From Azospirillum oleiclasticum (GTDB lineage Bacteria > Pseudomonadota > Alphaproteobacteria > Azospirillales > Azospirillaceae), in assembly GCF_013423485.1 (NCBI RefSeq), contig NZ_JABFFR010000023.1, forward strand, positions 62,001 through 126,000: 64,000 nucleotides of DNA, written 5' to 3'. This document shows, piece after piece, positions 56,063-64,000 of the stretch. Every line of letters begins with the position of its first letter. The stretch's first letter is position 1. Under the pieces are notes generated by a model, which was given only the letters and a program-made list of their open reading frames with translations, made no database searches and was not told the origin of the DNA. The position numbers and the translations under genes were made by a program.

Positions 56063-56776
56063 CTACCCGTAGCGCAGCAGCCGCGCCCCATTGGTCTTCA
56101 GCCAGGAGCGGGGCCCCTTCACGTCGGGGGTGAGGCCGGCGCAGACGGCCCAGAAACGCGGGGAGTGGTTGAGTTCCTTCAGATGCGCCACCTCGTGCGC
56201 GACCACATAGTCGAGCACCGGCTCCGGCGTCATGATCAGCCGCCACGAGAAGGAGAGGCGCCCGGTCGCCGAGCAGCTTCCCCAGCGGCTGCGGGTGTCG
56301 CGCACCGTCACCGCGGCCACGCGGGCGCCGATCAGCGCCGCCTTCTCCCGCGCGCGGGCCGCCAGCTCCCGCCGCGCCTCGGCGACGAGGTGGTCGAGCA
56401 CGCGCCGGCGCAGATGTTCGGGCTGGCCGCCGACCAGGATCGCACCATCCTCGCGCCGGGTGCCGCCGCTGTGGCCGGTGCTGTGCCGGATCACATGGTC
56501 CACCCCCAGCACCGGCACCACCGCGCCGTCGGCGAAGGGAAGCTGCGGCGGCAGCGCCGCCAGCCGGTCGCGCACCCAGCCGTCGTGGCGGGTGACGAAG
56601 CGCCGCACCTCCGCCTCCGGCAGGCCGGGCGGCACCACCACCTGGATCAGCCCGCGCCCGGCATCGACCCGAAGGGTCAGCCGGCGCGTGCGTGTGCTCT
56701 CCCTCAACTCCAGGGGGGCGGGCAGGCCGGCGATCAACAGGGCGCGGGGACTGCGTGCGGCGCGGCGGGATGTCAT
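56063..56776 (-). CDS. YgjP/DUF45-type metal-dependent hydrolase
   Basis: 237 residues from ATG 56776. The zinc motif HEVAHLKELNHSPRFW near residue 188 (HEXXH plus a later histidine), with the preceding RSRWGSCSATGRLSFSWRL, defines the YgjP/DUF45 M48-like family. The fold is a predicted intracellular metallopeptidase; the substrate is unknown, and YgjP is a UTP pyrophosphatase in some reports. ATG 56776 is used because the upstream extension has no conserved residues. It is likely co-transcribed with the following transporter gene. Confidence 0.9.
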   Translation of the reverse strand: MTSRRAARSPRALLIAGLPAPLELRESTRTRRLTLRVDAGRGLIQVVVPPGLPEAEVRRFVTRHDGWVRDRLAALPPQLPFADGAVVPVLGVDHVIRHSTGHSGGTRREDGAILVGGQPEHLRRRVLDHLVAEARRELAARAREKAALIGARVAAVTVRDTRSRWGSCSATGRLSFSWRLIMTPEPVLDYVVAHEVAHLKELNHSPRFWAVCAGLTPDVKGPRSWLKTNGARLLRYG

Positions 56777-56997
56777 GGCCGCACTATAGACCGCTGCTCC
56801 GCGGGTCGGCCAGTGCCTGTCGGAACCGGAGGATGAGCCGTCCGCCAAACGACATAACCAATCCGAATTTGTTGCATCCCGGGGCTTTTGTGTCACTTTG
56901 GTAGGAGACCGCCGTCCAGCGGTAGTGATCGTCAAGTCGAGCCCTGGCAGGAATCGTTGTGTCGAACCCTATTCAAGAGCGATATCCGGAAGGGACT

Positions 56998-58518
56998 ATG
57001 GCGTCACGCGAGCATATGCTTGGCGTACTCCTTTCGGCCGGGGGTGAACCGCTGACGTTGCTGGACACCGGTGGCCGCATTCTGGTCGCGAGCCGGATGT
57101 TCGCCGAGGCGGTCGGTGTGATCGGCGACGAGCTGGAGGGGTGCGCCCTGGATGGTTGCGGCATGGCGCCGGTGCTGGCGGAGCGTTTCCAGGGCCATGT
57201 CCGCCGCTGCGCGTCCACCGGACACCCGGCTTCCGTGTCCGGCCTGCTGCCCGGCCGCACCCTGCGCTTCGCCCCGGTGCTCGATCCCGACGGGCGTGTC
57301 TGGGCGGTGACGGTCGGCGCCCGCGTCGGTGCCGAGGCGCTCGACGCCGCCCGCCGCGAGGCGGAGGAGGCGCGTGCGGAGGCCGCCCGCGAGCGCGCCG
57401 CGAAGGGCAAGTTCCTGGCCGCCGCCAGCCACGACCTGCGCCAACCCTTCCAGGCGATGCACCTCTTTCATCACCTGCTGTCGGCCAAGCTGACCGATTC
57501 CGGCGCGCTCGACATGGCGGCCCGACTTGGCGAGTCCATCGAGGCGGCGGAGGTCCTGCTGCGCGCCCTGCTCGACGTCACCAAGCTGGACGCCGGGCTG
57601 ATCACCGCCGAGCTTGGCCCGGTGCCGGTGGACGATGTGCTCGGCCGGCTGATCGACGAGTTCCAGCCGGAGGCGGACAAGGCGGGGCTGCGCTTCAGCG
57701 TCCACCCCACCGGCTGCGACGTGGTGAGCGACGCGGCCCTGTTGGAGCGCCTGCTGCGCCCGCTGATCGCCAACGCCCTGCGCTTCACGGAGAAGGGTGG
57801 CGTGCTGATCGGCGGCCGGCACCGCGGCGGCAGCCTGCGGCTGGAGGTGTGGGACACCGGCTGCGGCATTCCCGAGTCGGAACGCGACGCGATCTGGAAC
57901 GACTTCCACCAGCTCGGCAACCCCGCCCGCGACCGGCGGCACGGCCTGGGGCTTGGGCTGGCCATCGCGCAGCGGCTGGCCGCCCTGCTCGGCGCCACCC
58001 TGTCGGTGCGGTCGCGGCCGGGGCACGGCTCGGTCTTCGCCGTGGAGCTGCCGCTGGCTGGCGTGGCGCGCGGGCCGGCACCGCAGCACCAGCCGGCGGA
58101 GGAGGAGCCGCCGGCGCAGGGCACCGTGCTGGTGGTCGAGGACGATCCCATGCAGCTCGAAGGCATCGTCATGCTGCTGCGCGACTGGGGGTACCGTGCG
58201 CTCCCCACCCGCGGCCTTGCCGAGGCGTGTCGCGAGGCGGCAACCCGTCTGCCGGACATCATCGTGTCCGACCTCCGCCTTTCCGGGCCGGAGACGGGGG
58301 TGGACGTGATCCGCACGCTGTGGAGCCGGCTGGGCCTGCGCATCCCCGGTGTGATCGTCACCGGCGACACCGATCCGGAGCGCCTGCGTCTGGTCAACGC
58401 CGCCGAATTCCGGCTGGTCCACAAGCCCTTCGACCCGGCGGTCCTGCGCGCCATCATCGCCCGCAGCTTGGCGGCGTTGCCGCCTGCGATGGAAGCCGCA
58501 GCGGCGGGAGCCGCGTGA
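56998..58518 (+). CDS. Orphan hybrid histidine kinase with C-terminal receiver
   Basis: About 506 residues from ATG 56998, which has GGAAGGGA 2-9 bases upstream; GTG 56959 is an alternative. It has no membrane helices. A PAS domain (about 5-115) is followed by HisKA with HDLRQPFQAMHLFHHLL, the variant seen in NahK/ErcS'-like kinases, HATPase (ANALRFTEKGG, DTGCGIP, GLGLGLAI) and a receiver (about 380-495, VVEDDPMQ and IVSDLRLSG). No output regulator is adjacent. The region upstream (56777-56997) is AT-richer and probably carries its promoter. Confidence 0.92.
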   Translation: MASREHMLGVLLSAGGEPLTLLDTGGRILVASRMFAEAVGVIGDELEGCALDGCGMAPVLAERFQGHVRRCASTGHPASVSGLLPGRTLRFAPVLDPDGRVWAVTVGARVGAEALDAARREAEEARAEAARERAAKGKFLAAASHDLRQPFQAMHLFHHLLSAKLTDSGALDMAARLGESIEAAEVLLRALLDVTKLDAGLITAELGPVPVDDVLGRLIDEFQPEADKAGLRFSVHPTGCDVVSDAALLERLLRPLIANALRFTEKGGVLIGGRHRGGSLRLEVWDTGCGIPESERDAIWNDFHQLGNPARDRRHGLGLGLAIAQRLAALLGATLSVRSRPGHGSVFAVELPLAGVARGPAPQHQPAEEEPPAQGTVLVVEDDPMQLEGIVMLLRDWGYRALPTRGLAEACREAATRLPDIIVSDLRLSGPETGVDVIRTLWSRLGLRIPGVIVTGDTDPERLRLVNAAEFRLVHKPFDPAVLRAIIARSLAALPPAMEAAAAGAA

Positions 58519-58564
58519 CGCGACCGCGTACGCCGCCGCCGCAACCATTTCCTGCGTCAACAAA

Positions 58565-58582
58565 GCTTCACAAAACCGTCAC
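58565..58582 (+). promoter_or_regulatory. Pho-box-like site upstream of ugpB
   Basis: GCTTCACAAAACCGTCAC shows two TTCAC/GTCAC half-sites 11 bp apart around an AAAA spacer, similar to the PhoB direct-repeat box. It lies about 105-125 bases before ugpB. ugp operons are PhoB-controlled in Escherichia coli, so phosphate-starvation induction is plausible. Confidence 0.45.
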
Positions 58583-58688
58583 GTCGTGGCAATGCTGTAC
58601 CCCTATGCAGCCGGGGCAGGGCGGCGTTGCGTGAGGGCCGGATGGCGGTCGGCGTGCGCCCCGAGAGACCCCACACAGGGAGGCACCC

Positions 58689-60005
58689 ATGATCCGCTTC
58701 AAGGCCGCGCTGACGGCGTCGGCGCTGACGTTCGCCGTCACCACCCTTTCCGCCCAGGCCGCCACCGAGCTGCAGTGGTGGCACGCCATGACCGGCGCCA
58801 ACAACGAGACGGTCGAGCGGCTCGCCAAGGAATTCAACGAGAGCCAGTCCGACTACAAGGTCGTCCCCGTCTTCAAGGGCACCTATCCGGAGACGCTGAA
58901 CGCCGGCATCGCCGCCTTCCGCGCCCGCCAGGCCCCGCACATCATCCAGGTGTTCGACGTCGGCACCGGCGTGATGATGGGTGCGCGCGCCGCCATCAAG
59001 CCGGTGGCCGAGGTGATGAAGGACGGTGGCGAGACCTTCGAGATCAAGAACTACCTGCCGGGCATCGTCGGCTACTACTCGACCAGCAAGGGCGAACTGC
59101 TGTCCTTCCCCTTCAACAGCTCCTCGCCGATCGCCTACTACAACGTGAAGGCGCTGCGTCAGGCCGGGCTCGACCCCGCCAAGCTGCCGAAGACCTGGCA
59201 CGAGGTGTTCGACGCCGCCCGCAAGATCAAGGCGTCGGGCTGGGCCTGCGGCGTCACCACGACCTGGCCGACCTGGATCGGGCTGGAGAACTTCGCGGCC
59301 TGGAACAATGTGGCCTACGCCACCGACGCCAACGGGCTGAACAGCCTGACGCCCAAGCTGAAGATCAACGAGCCGATCTTCGTCGACCATTGGGACCGCA
59401 TCGCCACCCTGCAGAAGGAAGGCGTTTTCCAGTATGGCGGCCGCACTGTGGAGGCGAAGAACAAGTTCCTGTCCGGCGAATGCGCCATCCTCACCGAATC
59501 GTCGGGCGGCATCGGCGACATGATCAAGTCGGGCATGGAGTTCACCACCGGCCCGCTGCCCTATTACCCGGAGGCGGCCGGCGCGCCGCAAAACACGGTG
59601 CCGGGCGGGGCCTCCCTGTGGGTGTTCGCCGGCAAGCCGGCGGCCGATTACAAGGGTGTGGCCAAGTTCTTCACCTTCCTGTCGCAGACCCCGGTGCAGG
59701 CGCGGCTGCATCAGGTGTCGGGTTATCTGCCGGTCACCTTCGCCGCCTACGAGCAGTCCAAGAAGGACGGTTTCTACGAGAAGAACCCCGGCCGCGAGCA
59801 GCCGATCCTGCAGATGATCGCCAAGCAGCCCACCGACAACTCGCGCGGCATCCGTCTGGTCAACATGCCGGCGGTGCGCGACATCGAGAACGAGGAGATC
59901 GAGGCGCTGCTGGCCGGCAAGCAGGACGCCAAGACCGCGCTGAACCGCGCGGTGGAACGCGCCAACGCCGCCATCGAGACGGCCGCCAAGGCGGTGCAGC
60001 AGTAA
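58689..60005 (+). CDS. ugpB: sn-Glycerol-3-phosphate ABC transporter binding protein UgpB
   Basis: 438 residues. A signal peptide ends at about residue 22 (SAQAA). The mature protein is a type 1 extracellular solute-binding protein with TELQWWHAMTGANNETVERL at the start and PFNSSSPIAYYN near residue 140, both characteristic of UgpB. It captures sn-glycerol-3-phosphate or glycerophosphodiesters in the periplasm. ATG 58689 follows GGGAGG at about 8 bases. It leads the ugpBAEC operon. Confidence 0.96.
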   Translation: MIRFKAALTASALTFAVTTLSAQAATELQWWHAMTGANNETVERLAKEFNESQSDYKVVPVFKGTYPETLNAGIAAFRARQAPHIIQVFDVGTGVMMGARAAIKPVAEVMKDGGETFEIKNYLPGIVGYYSTSKGELLSFPFNSSSPIAYYNVKALRQAGLDPAKLPKTWHEVFDAARKIKASGWACGVTTTWPTWIGLENFAAWNNVAYATDANGLNSLTPKLKINEPIFVDHWDRIATLQKEGVFQYGGRTVEAKNKFLSGECAILTESSGGIGDMIKSGMEFTTGPLPYYPEAAGAPQNTVPGGASLWVFAGKPAADYKGVAKFFTFLSQTPVQARLHQVSGYLPVTFAAYEQSKKDGFYEKNPGREQPILQMIAKQPTDNSRGIRLVNMPAVRDIENEEIEALLAGKQDAKTALNRAVERANAAIETAAKAVQQ

Positions 60006-60013
60006 GGAACAGT

Positions 60014-60042
60014 CCCCTCCGCCGGCCCGCCCGGCGGAGGGG
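60014..60042 (+). terminator. Intercistronic hairpin between ugpB and ugpA
   Basis: A perfect 12-bp stem, CCCCTCCGCCGG (60014-60025) with its complement (60031-60042), and a 5-base loop. Without a U-tract it is more likely an RNA-stabilising or partial-attenuation structure that keeps the binding-protein transcript abundant relative to the permease genes. Confidence 0.6.
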
Positions 60043-60050
60043 CGTCCGCC

Positions 60051-60935
60051 ATGCAACGCCGCGTCACCTTCCCCAACCGGGTCCTTCCGTATCTGCTGCT
60101 GGCGCCGCAGATCGCGATCACGTCGGTCTTCTTCTTCTGGCCCGCCTTCCAGGCGGTGAAGCAGTCGCTCTACCGCGAGGATCCCTTCGGCCTGTCCAGC
60201 GCCTTCGTGGGGCTGGAGAATTTCCGGGCCGTGCTGACCGACCCCAACTACCTGCACTCGCTGCGGGTCACGGTGGTGTTCAGCCTGTCGGTGGCGGTCG
60301 CCGCGCTCGCCGCGGCGCTGCTGCTGGCGGTGATGACCGACCGGGTGGTCAAGGGGCGCGGCGTCTACCGCACGCTGCTGATCTGGCCCTACGCGGTGGC
60401 TCCGGCGGTGGCCGGCATGCTCTGGCTGTTCCTGTTCAGCCCGGCGATGGGCACGCTGGCCTTCCTGCTGCGCCGCGCCGGCGTGGCGTGGGATCCGCTG
60501 CTGGACGGCGACCAGGCGATGCTGCTGGTGGTGGTGGCCGCAGCGTGGAAGCAGGTCAGCTACAACTTCATCTTCTTCCTGGCCGGGCTCCAGGCCATCC
60601 CACGCTCGCTGATCGAGGCGGCGGCCATCGACGGGGCCGGGCCGTGGCGCCGCTTCTGGTCCATCATCTTCCCGCTGCTGTCGCCGGTCAGCTTCTATCT
60701 GCTGGTGGTCAACACCGTCTACGCCTTCTTCGACACCTTCGGCATCATCCACGCCGTCACCGGCGGCGGCCCGGCCAAGGCGACGGAGACGCTGGTCTAC
60801 AAGGTCTTCAACGACGGCTACGTCAACCTCGACCTGGGATCCTCCTCCGCCCAGTCGGTGATCCTGATGGCGATCGTCATCGGGCTGACGGCGGTGCAGT
60901 TCCGCTACGTCGAGAAGAAGGTGCATTACGCATGA
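60051..60935 (+). CDS. ugpA: sn-Glycerol-3-phosphate ABC transporter permease UgpA
   Basis: 294 residues, six membrane helices. The ATPase-coupling EAA loop is visible as EAAAIDGAGPWRRFWSIIFP near residue 190. It forms the transmembrane channel with UgpE. The last codons overlap the ugpE start (ATGA), so the two permeases are translationally coupled. Confidence 0.96.
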   Translation: MQRRVTFPNRVLPYLLLAPQIAITSVFFFWPAFQAVKQSLYREDPFGLSSAFVGLENFRAVLTDPNYLHSLRVTVVFSLSVAVAALAAALLLAVMTDRVVKGRGVYRTLLIWPYAVAPAVAGMLWLFLFSPAMGTLAFLLRRAGVAWDPLLDGDQAMLLVVVAAAWKQVSYNFIFFLAGLQAIPRSLIEAAAIDGAGPWRRFWSIIFPLLSPVSFYLLVVNTVYAFFDTFGIIHAVTGGGPAKATETLVYKVFNDGYVNLDLGSSSAQSVILMAIVIGLTAVQFRYVEKKVHYA

Positions 60936-61780
60936 TCGAGCGCCGTCCGGTCGGAACCCTGCTGGCGCATTTCACGCTGATCGCCGGCATCGTCATCGTG
61001 GCCTTCCCCATCTACTACACCTTCGTGGCGTCCACCCGGACCATCGCGGAGATCCTGGCCCCGCCCATGCCGCTGTGGCCGGGACCGCATTTCCTGGAAA
61101 ATTACGGGCAGGCGCTGTTCGGCGGGCTGGGGCGGATCGGTGGGGTCGATGTCTCGCTGCTGCTGGCCAACACCACGGTGGTGGCGCTGGCGGTGGCGGT
61201 GGGGAAGATCGTCATCTCGATGCTGTCGGCCTACGCCATCGTCTTCTTCCGCTTCCCGCTGCGGATGGTGTTCTTCTGGATGATCTTCATCACGCTGATG
61301 CTGCCGGTCGAGGTGCGCATCATGCCGACCTACAAGGTCATGGTGGATCTGGGGCTGATCGACACCTACGCCGGGCTGACGGTGCCGCTGATGGCGTCGG
61401 CCACCGCCACCTTCCTCTTCCGCCAGTTCTTCCTGACCATCCCCGACGAGCTGGTGGAGGCCGCGCGCATCGACGGCGCCGGCCCCTGGCGTTTCTTCAA
61501 GGACATCCTGCTGCCCTTGTCGAAGACCAACATCGCGGCCCTCTTCGTCATCCTCTTCATCTATGGATGGACGCAGTATCTGTGGCCGCTGCTGGTCACC
61601 AACAGCAACGACATGAACACGATCATCATCGCGCTGCGCAAGATGATCTCCTTCGCCGACGCCGAGACGGAATGGCACATGGTGATGGTCACCACCATCC
61701 TGGCGCTGGTGCCGCCGGTGCTGGTGGTGGTGCTGATGCAGCGCTGGTTCGTCAAAGGCCTCGTGGACAGCGAGAAGTGA
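60932..61780 (+). CDS. ugpE: sn-Glycerol-3-phosphate ABC transporter permease UgpE
   Basis: 282 residues with six membrane helices and an EAA loop (EAARIDGAGPWRFFKDILLP near residue 185). It pairs with UgpA. ATG 60932 overlaps the ugpA stop by 4 bp; the downstream ATPase gene begins 3 bp after the stop. Confidence 0.96.
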   Translation: MIERRPVGTLLAHFTLIAGIVIVAFPIYYTFVASTRTIAEILAPPMPLWPGPHFLENYGQALFGGLGRIGGVDVSLLLANTTVVALAVAVGKIVISMLSAYAIVFFRFPLRMVFFWMIFITLMLPVEVRIMPTYKVMVDLGLIDTYAGLTVPLMASATATFLFRQFFLTIPDELVEAARIDGAGPWRFFKDILLPLSKTNIAALFVILFIYGWTQYLWPLLVTNSNDMNTIIIALRKMISFADAETEWHMVMVTTILALVPPVLVVVLMQRWFVKGLVDSEK

Positions 61781-61783
61781 CCC

Positions 61784-62863
61784 ATGGCAACGGTTGAACT
61801 GCGGCAGGTCCGCAAGCATTACGGCGCGGTCGAGGCCATCAAGGGCGTCGATCTCAGCGTGGCGGACGGGGAGTTCCTGGTGCTGCTGGGTCCGTCCGGC
61901 TGCGGCAAGTCCACGCTGCTGCGCATGGTGGCGGGGTTGGAGGAGATCACCGAGGGCGAGATCGCCATCGCCGGCCGGGTGGTCAACCGGCTGGAGCCGA
62001 AGGATCGCAACATCGCCATGGTGTTCCAGAACTACGCGCTCTACCCGCACATGAGCGTGTACGACAACATGGCCTACGGGCTGAAAATCCAGGGTCTGCC
62101 CAAGGCCGAGATCAAGGCGCGGGTGGACAAGGCCGCGGCCATCCTGGAACTCGGTTCCTACCTGGAACGGCGTCCCTCCCAGCTTTCCGGCGGGCAGCGG
62201 CAGCGCGTCGCCATGGGCCGCGCCATCGTGCGCGAGCCGGCGGTCTTCCTGTTCGACGAGCCGCTGTCCAACCTGGACGCCAAGCTGCGCACCCAGATGC
62301 GGGTGGAGATCAAGCGGCTCCAGGACCGGCTCGGCATCACCAGCCTCTACGTCACCCACGACCAGGTGGAGGCGATGACGCTGGCCCACCGCATCTTGGT
62401 GATGAACGGCGGGGTGGCGGAGCAGGTGGGCACGCCGCTGGAGGTCTACCAGCGCCCTGCCAGCCTGTTCGTGGCCGGCTTCATCGGCTCGCCGCCCATG
62501 AACATCCTGGACGGCGCGCTGTCGTCCTCGGGCACCGCGGTGGAACTGCACGGCGGGCACCGGCTCGACCTGCCGCGCGCCCTTCCCGGTGGGGCCGGGC
62601 ACCCGGTCAAGCTCGGCATCCGACCGGAGCATCTGGGCCCGGCCTCGGACGGCGCCGGCCCCCGCCTTCGTCTGCGGGTGGAGCTGGTGGAGGCGCTCGG
62701 CGCCGACACGGTGGTGCACGGACGTCTGGCGGAGGGCGACACGCTGCTGGTGCGCCAGCCGGGCCTGCCCTCCTGCACCACCGGCGACACGCTGGAGGTG
62801 TCGGCCCCGGCCGACGCCATCCACCTGTTCGACGGGGAGACGGGGCGGCGGCTGGCGGAGTGA
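61784..62863 (+). CDS. ugpC: sn-Glycerol-3-phosphate ABC transporter ATPase UgpC
   Basis: 359 residues. The ABC domain (about 1-240) has Walker A GPSGCGKST near residue 37, signature LSGGQRQRVAMGRA near 135, Walker B VFLFDEPLSNLDA and the switch histidine in YVTHDQVEAM. The C-terminal TOBE region (about 250-355) is the regulatory domain of MalK/UgpC-type ATPases. It powers UgpAE. The sequence is typical of UgpC rather than a sugar importer mainly because of its operon. Confidence 0.95.
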   Translation: MATVELRQVRKHYGAVEAIKGVDLSVADGEFLVLLGPSGCGKSTLLRMVAGLEEITEGEIAIAGRVVNRLEPKDRNIAMVFQNYALYPHMSVYDNMAYGLKIQGLPKAEIKARVDKAAAILELGSYLERRPSQLSGGQRQRVAMGRAIVREPAVFLFDEPLSNLDAKLRTQMRVEIKRLQDRLGITSLYVTHDQVEAMTLAHRILVMNGGVAEQVGTPLEVYQRPASLFVAGFIGSPPMNILDGALSSSGTAVELHGGHRLDLPRALPGGAGHPVKLGIRPEHLGPASDGAGPRLRLRVELVEALGADTVVHGRLAEGDTLLVRQPGLPSCTTGDTLEVSAPADAIHLFDGETGRRLAE

Positions 62864-62895
62864 GGGGTTGATCGGGCGTCCGGAACCGCGATGAT

Positions 62896-62913
62896 GCGGG
62901 GAGCTTTCCCCGC
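62896..62913 (+). terminator. Short hairpin between ugpC and the DUF1329 gene
   Basis: A 7-bp perfect stem, GCGGGGA with TCCCCGC, around a GCTT loop, 33 bases after the ugpC stop. It lacks a U-tract, so it is a weak candidate for ending the ugp transcript. Confidence 0.4.
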
Positions 62914-62927
62914 ACCGGTCCCTTGTC

Positions 62928-64000
62928 ATGGTCGCATCCTTCCTCGCCCTCCGCCTTGCCGGCACGCTGGTCGCGCTTGGTTTGCTGACAGGGCCCGTCA
63001 CGGCGCAGGAGCCGCCGCCCGAGCTCACCCCCTTCGGCGCCATCCGGGCCGGGGACCAGAACCGCTTCATCCCCGAATGGACCGGCGGGCTGACGGCGCC
63101 GGTCAAGGGCTACGTCGATGGACAGCGCCACCCCGACCCCTTCTTCGAGGATCCCCGCTGGTTCACGGTGGGGCCGGCGGATCTCCAGCGTTACCGCGTG
63201 CGGCTGTCGGTCGGGCTGCAGGAGCTGCTGAAGCGCCATCCCAGCTTCGAGGTGCCGGTCTACGTCACCCGCCGCACCGCCGCCGCCCCCCAGCGGATCT
63301 ACGACGCCACGGCGGAGAACGCGAAGACCGCCCGGTTGGTGGAGAACGGGCTGGTGGTGCGCGACGCCCGCGTCGGCATCCCCTTCCCGCAGCCGAAATC
63401 GGGTGCCGAGGCGATGTGGAACCATCTGCTGCGCTGGCGCGGCGGCACGGTGACGGCGCTGGACGGGGTGGTGGTGCCGGACAGCTACGGCAATCTGGCG
63501 CTCAGCCGCTACCGGATGGAGTGGTTCCCCGCCTATTCCCTGGCCGCGGACGCGCCAGCCGCCCTCTACCTCAAGCGCAGCGGGCTGGAGCCGCAGCAGG
63601 TGGCGGGCGGGGTGCTGATCCTGCAGGACGCGCTCGACCCGATCCGCCGCCCGCGCGCCGCCTGGTTCCGCCCGCCCGGCGATACCAAGGTGCTGCGCGC
63701 GCCCGACTTCGCCTACGACACCCCCGATCCGACGACCGACGGCGTCCGCACCGCCGACATGCTGGACATGTTCAGCGGCATGCTCGACCGGTTCGACGTC
63801 ACGCTGGTCGGACGGCGGTCGATGTACGCCCCCTACAACGCCAACCGGCTGGAGGCGGGAAACCTGACGCCCGAGGATTTCCTGTGGGCCGCCCACCCCA
63901 ACCCGGCCTTCCTGCGCTACGAGCTGCACCGGCTGTGGGTGGTGGACGCGAAGCTGAAGCCCGGCTTCAGCCACCCCTTCCCCGAACGCACCTATTATCT
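62928..64000 (+). CDS. DUF1329 outer-membrane-associated protein (3' end outside window)
   Basis: The first 357 codons of a gene that continues past the right edge. A signal peptide (about residues 1-26, ending VTAQE) precedes the DUF1329 domain, recognised by TPFGAIRAGDQNRFIPEWTG and later NRLEAGNLTPEDFLWAAHP. DUF1329 proteins are exported beta-rich lipid-binding-like proteins, often near RND transporters or lipid export genes; the function is not settled. ATG 62928 is the first in-frame start. Confidence 0.85.
   Translation, partial: MVASFLALRLAGTLVALGLLTGPVTAQEPPPELTPFGAIRAGDQNRFIPEWTGGLTAPVKGYVDGQRHPDPFFEDPRWFTVGPADLQRYRVRLSVGLQELLKRHPSFEVPVYVTRRTAAAPQRIYDATAENAKTARLVENGLVVRDARVGIPFPQPKSGAEAMWNHLLRWRGGTVTALDGVVVPDSYGNLALSRYRMEWFPAYSLAADAPAALYLKRSGLEPQQVAGGVLILQDALDPIRRPRAAWFRPPGDTKVLRAPDFAYDTPDPTTDGVRTADMLDMFSGMLDRFDVTLVGRRSMYAPYNANRLEAGNLTPEDFLWAAHPNPAFLRYELHRLWVVDAKLKPGFSHPFPERTYY

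Noticed and set aside
56959..58518. Longer start (GTG 56959) for the orphan hybrid kinase
   Set aside because: ATG 56998 has a much better ribosome site and the extra 13 residues add no domain.

Overview
The window is high-GC DNA from an alphaproteobacterium, most likely Rhodospirillales and Azospirillum-like. This rests on the hybrid CheA with cheW-cheY-cheB-cheR in Che1-type order, a FlbD-type flagellar activator, the DUF4175/TIGR02302 protein, an MJ0042-type zinc-ribbon protein next to ftsEX, a cobalamin-dependent ribonucleotide reductase, and many chemoreceptors and hybrid kinases. There are no rRNA or tRNA genes, CRISPR arrays, insertion sequences or prophage genes. It reads as ordinary chromosomal or chromid backbone with a few accessory cassettes.

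Layout. 1-5 kb: end of a periplasmic binding protein, a chemoreceptor, an M1-type peptidase and an SH3-domain protein. 5.2-6.2 kb: a membrane protein resembling SLATT/DUF4231. 6.2-11.6 kb (minus): class II ribonucleotide reductase, a PlsC-like acyltransferase, a YdcF/DUF218 protein, ftsX and ftsE, then a divergent MJ0042/DUF3426 protein. 12.5-15.2 kb: a 900-residue DUF4175 protein. 15.4-32.8 kb (minus): motility genes, transcribed fliF-fliH-fliN-motA-flbD-flhA-flhF-flhG-fliK-like, then cheA-cheW-cheY-cheB-cheR. fliG is absent from its usual place beside fliF. 33.3-40.3 kb: an XRE regulator, an HD hydrolase, a chemoreceptor, a MarR-GNAT fusion and a hybrid kinase.

40.5-43.3 kb holds a compact set of response regulator, cobalamin-binding protein and histidine kinase. 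The cobalamin protein carries the Wx9-EH and ExHxxG signatures of CarH/LitR-type B12 photoreceptors, so the set may be a light- or B12-sensing two-component system. 43.9-49.7 kb holds an unrecognised lipoprotein gene divergent from a CHAT-protease lipoprotein gene, which is followed within 10 bp by an exported caspase-fold protein with a DUF4384-like tail. That is a candidate two-protease envelope system. 49.7-52 kb: cupin, HAD hydrolase and aminotransferase. 52.3-53.9 kb: a DUF1127 protein and an ornithine/lysine decarboxylase. The decarboxylase has a long leader with a 41-codon upstream ORF whose stop lies inside nested hairpins, as in an attenuation-type polyamine control. 54.3-58.5 kb: MgtC-like, Bcr/CflA-like, YgjP-like metallohydrolase and orphan hybrid kinase genes. 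58.7-62.9 kb: complete ugpBAEC glycerol-3-phosphate transporter with a Pho-box-like upstream site. A DUF1329 gene runs off the right edge.

All functions are read from sequence motifs and family knowledge. No searches were run, and starts are marked where they are uncertain.
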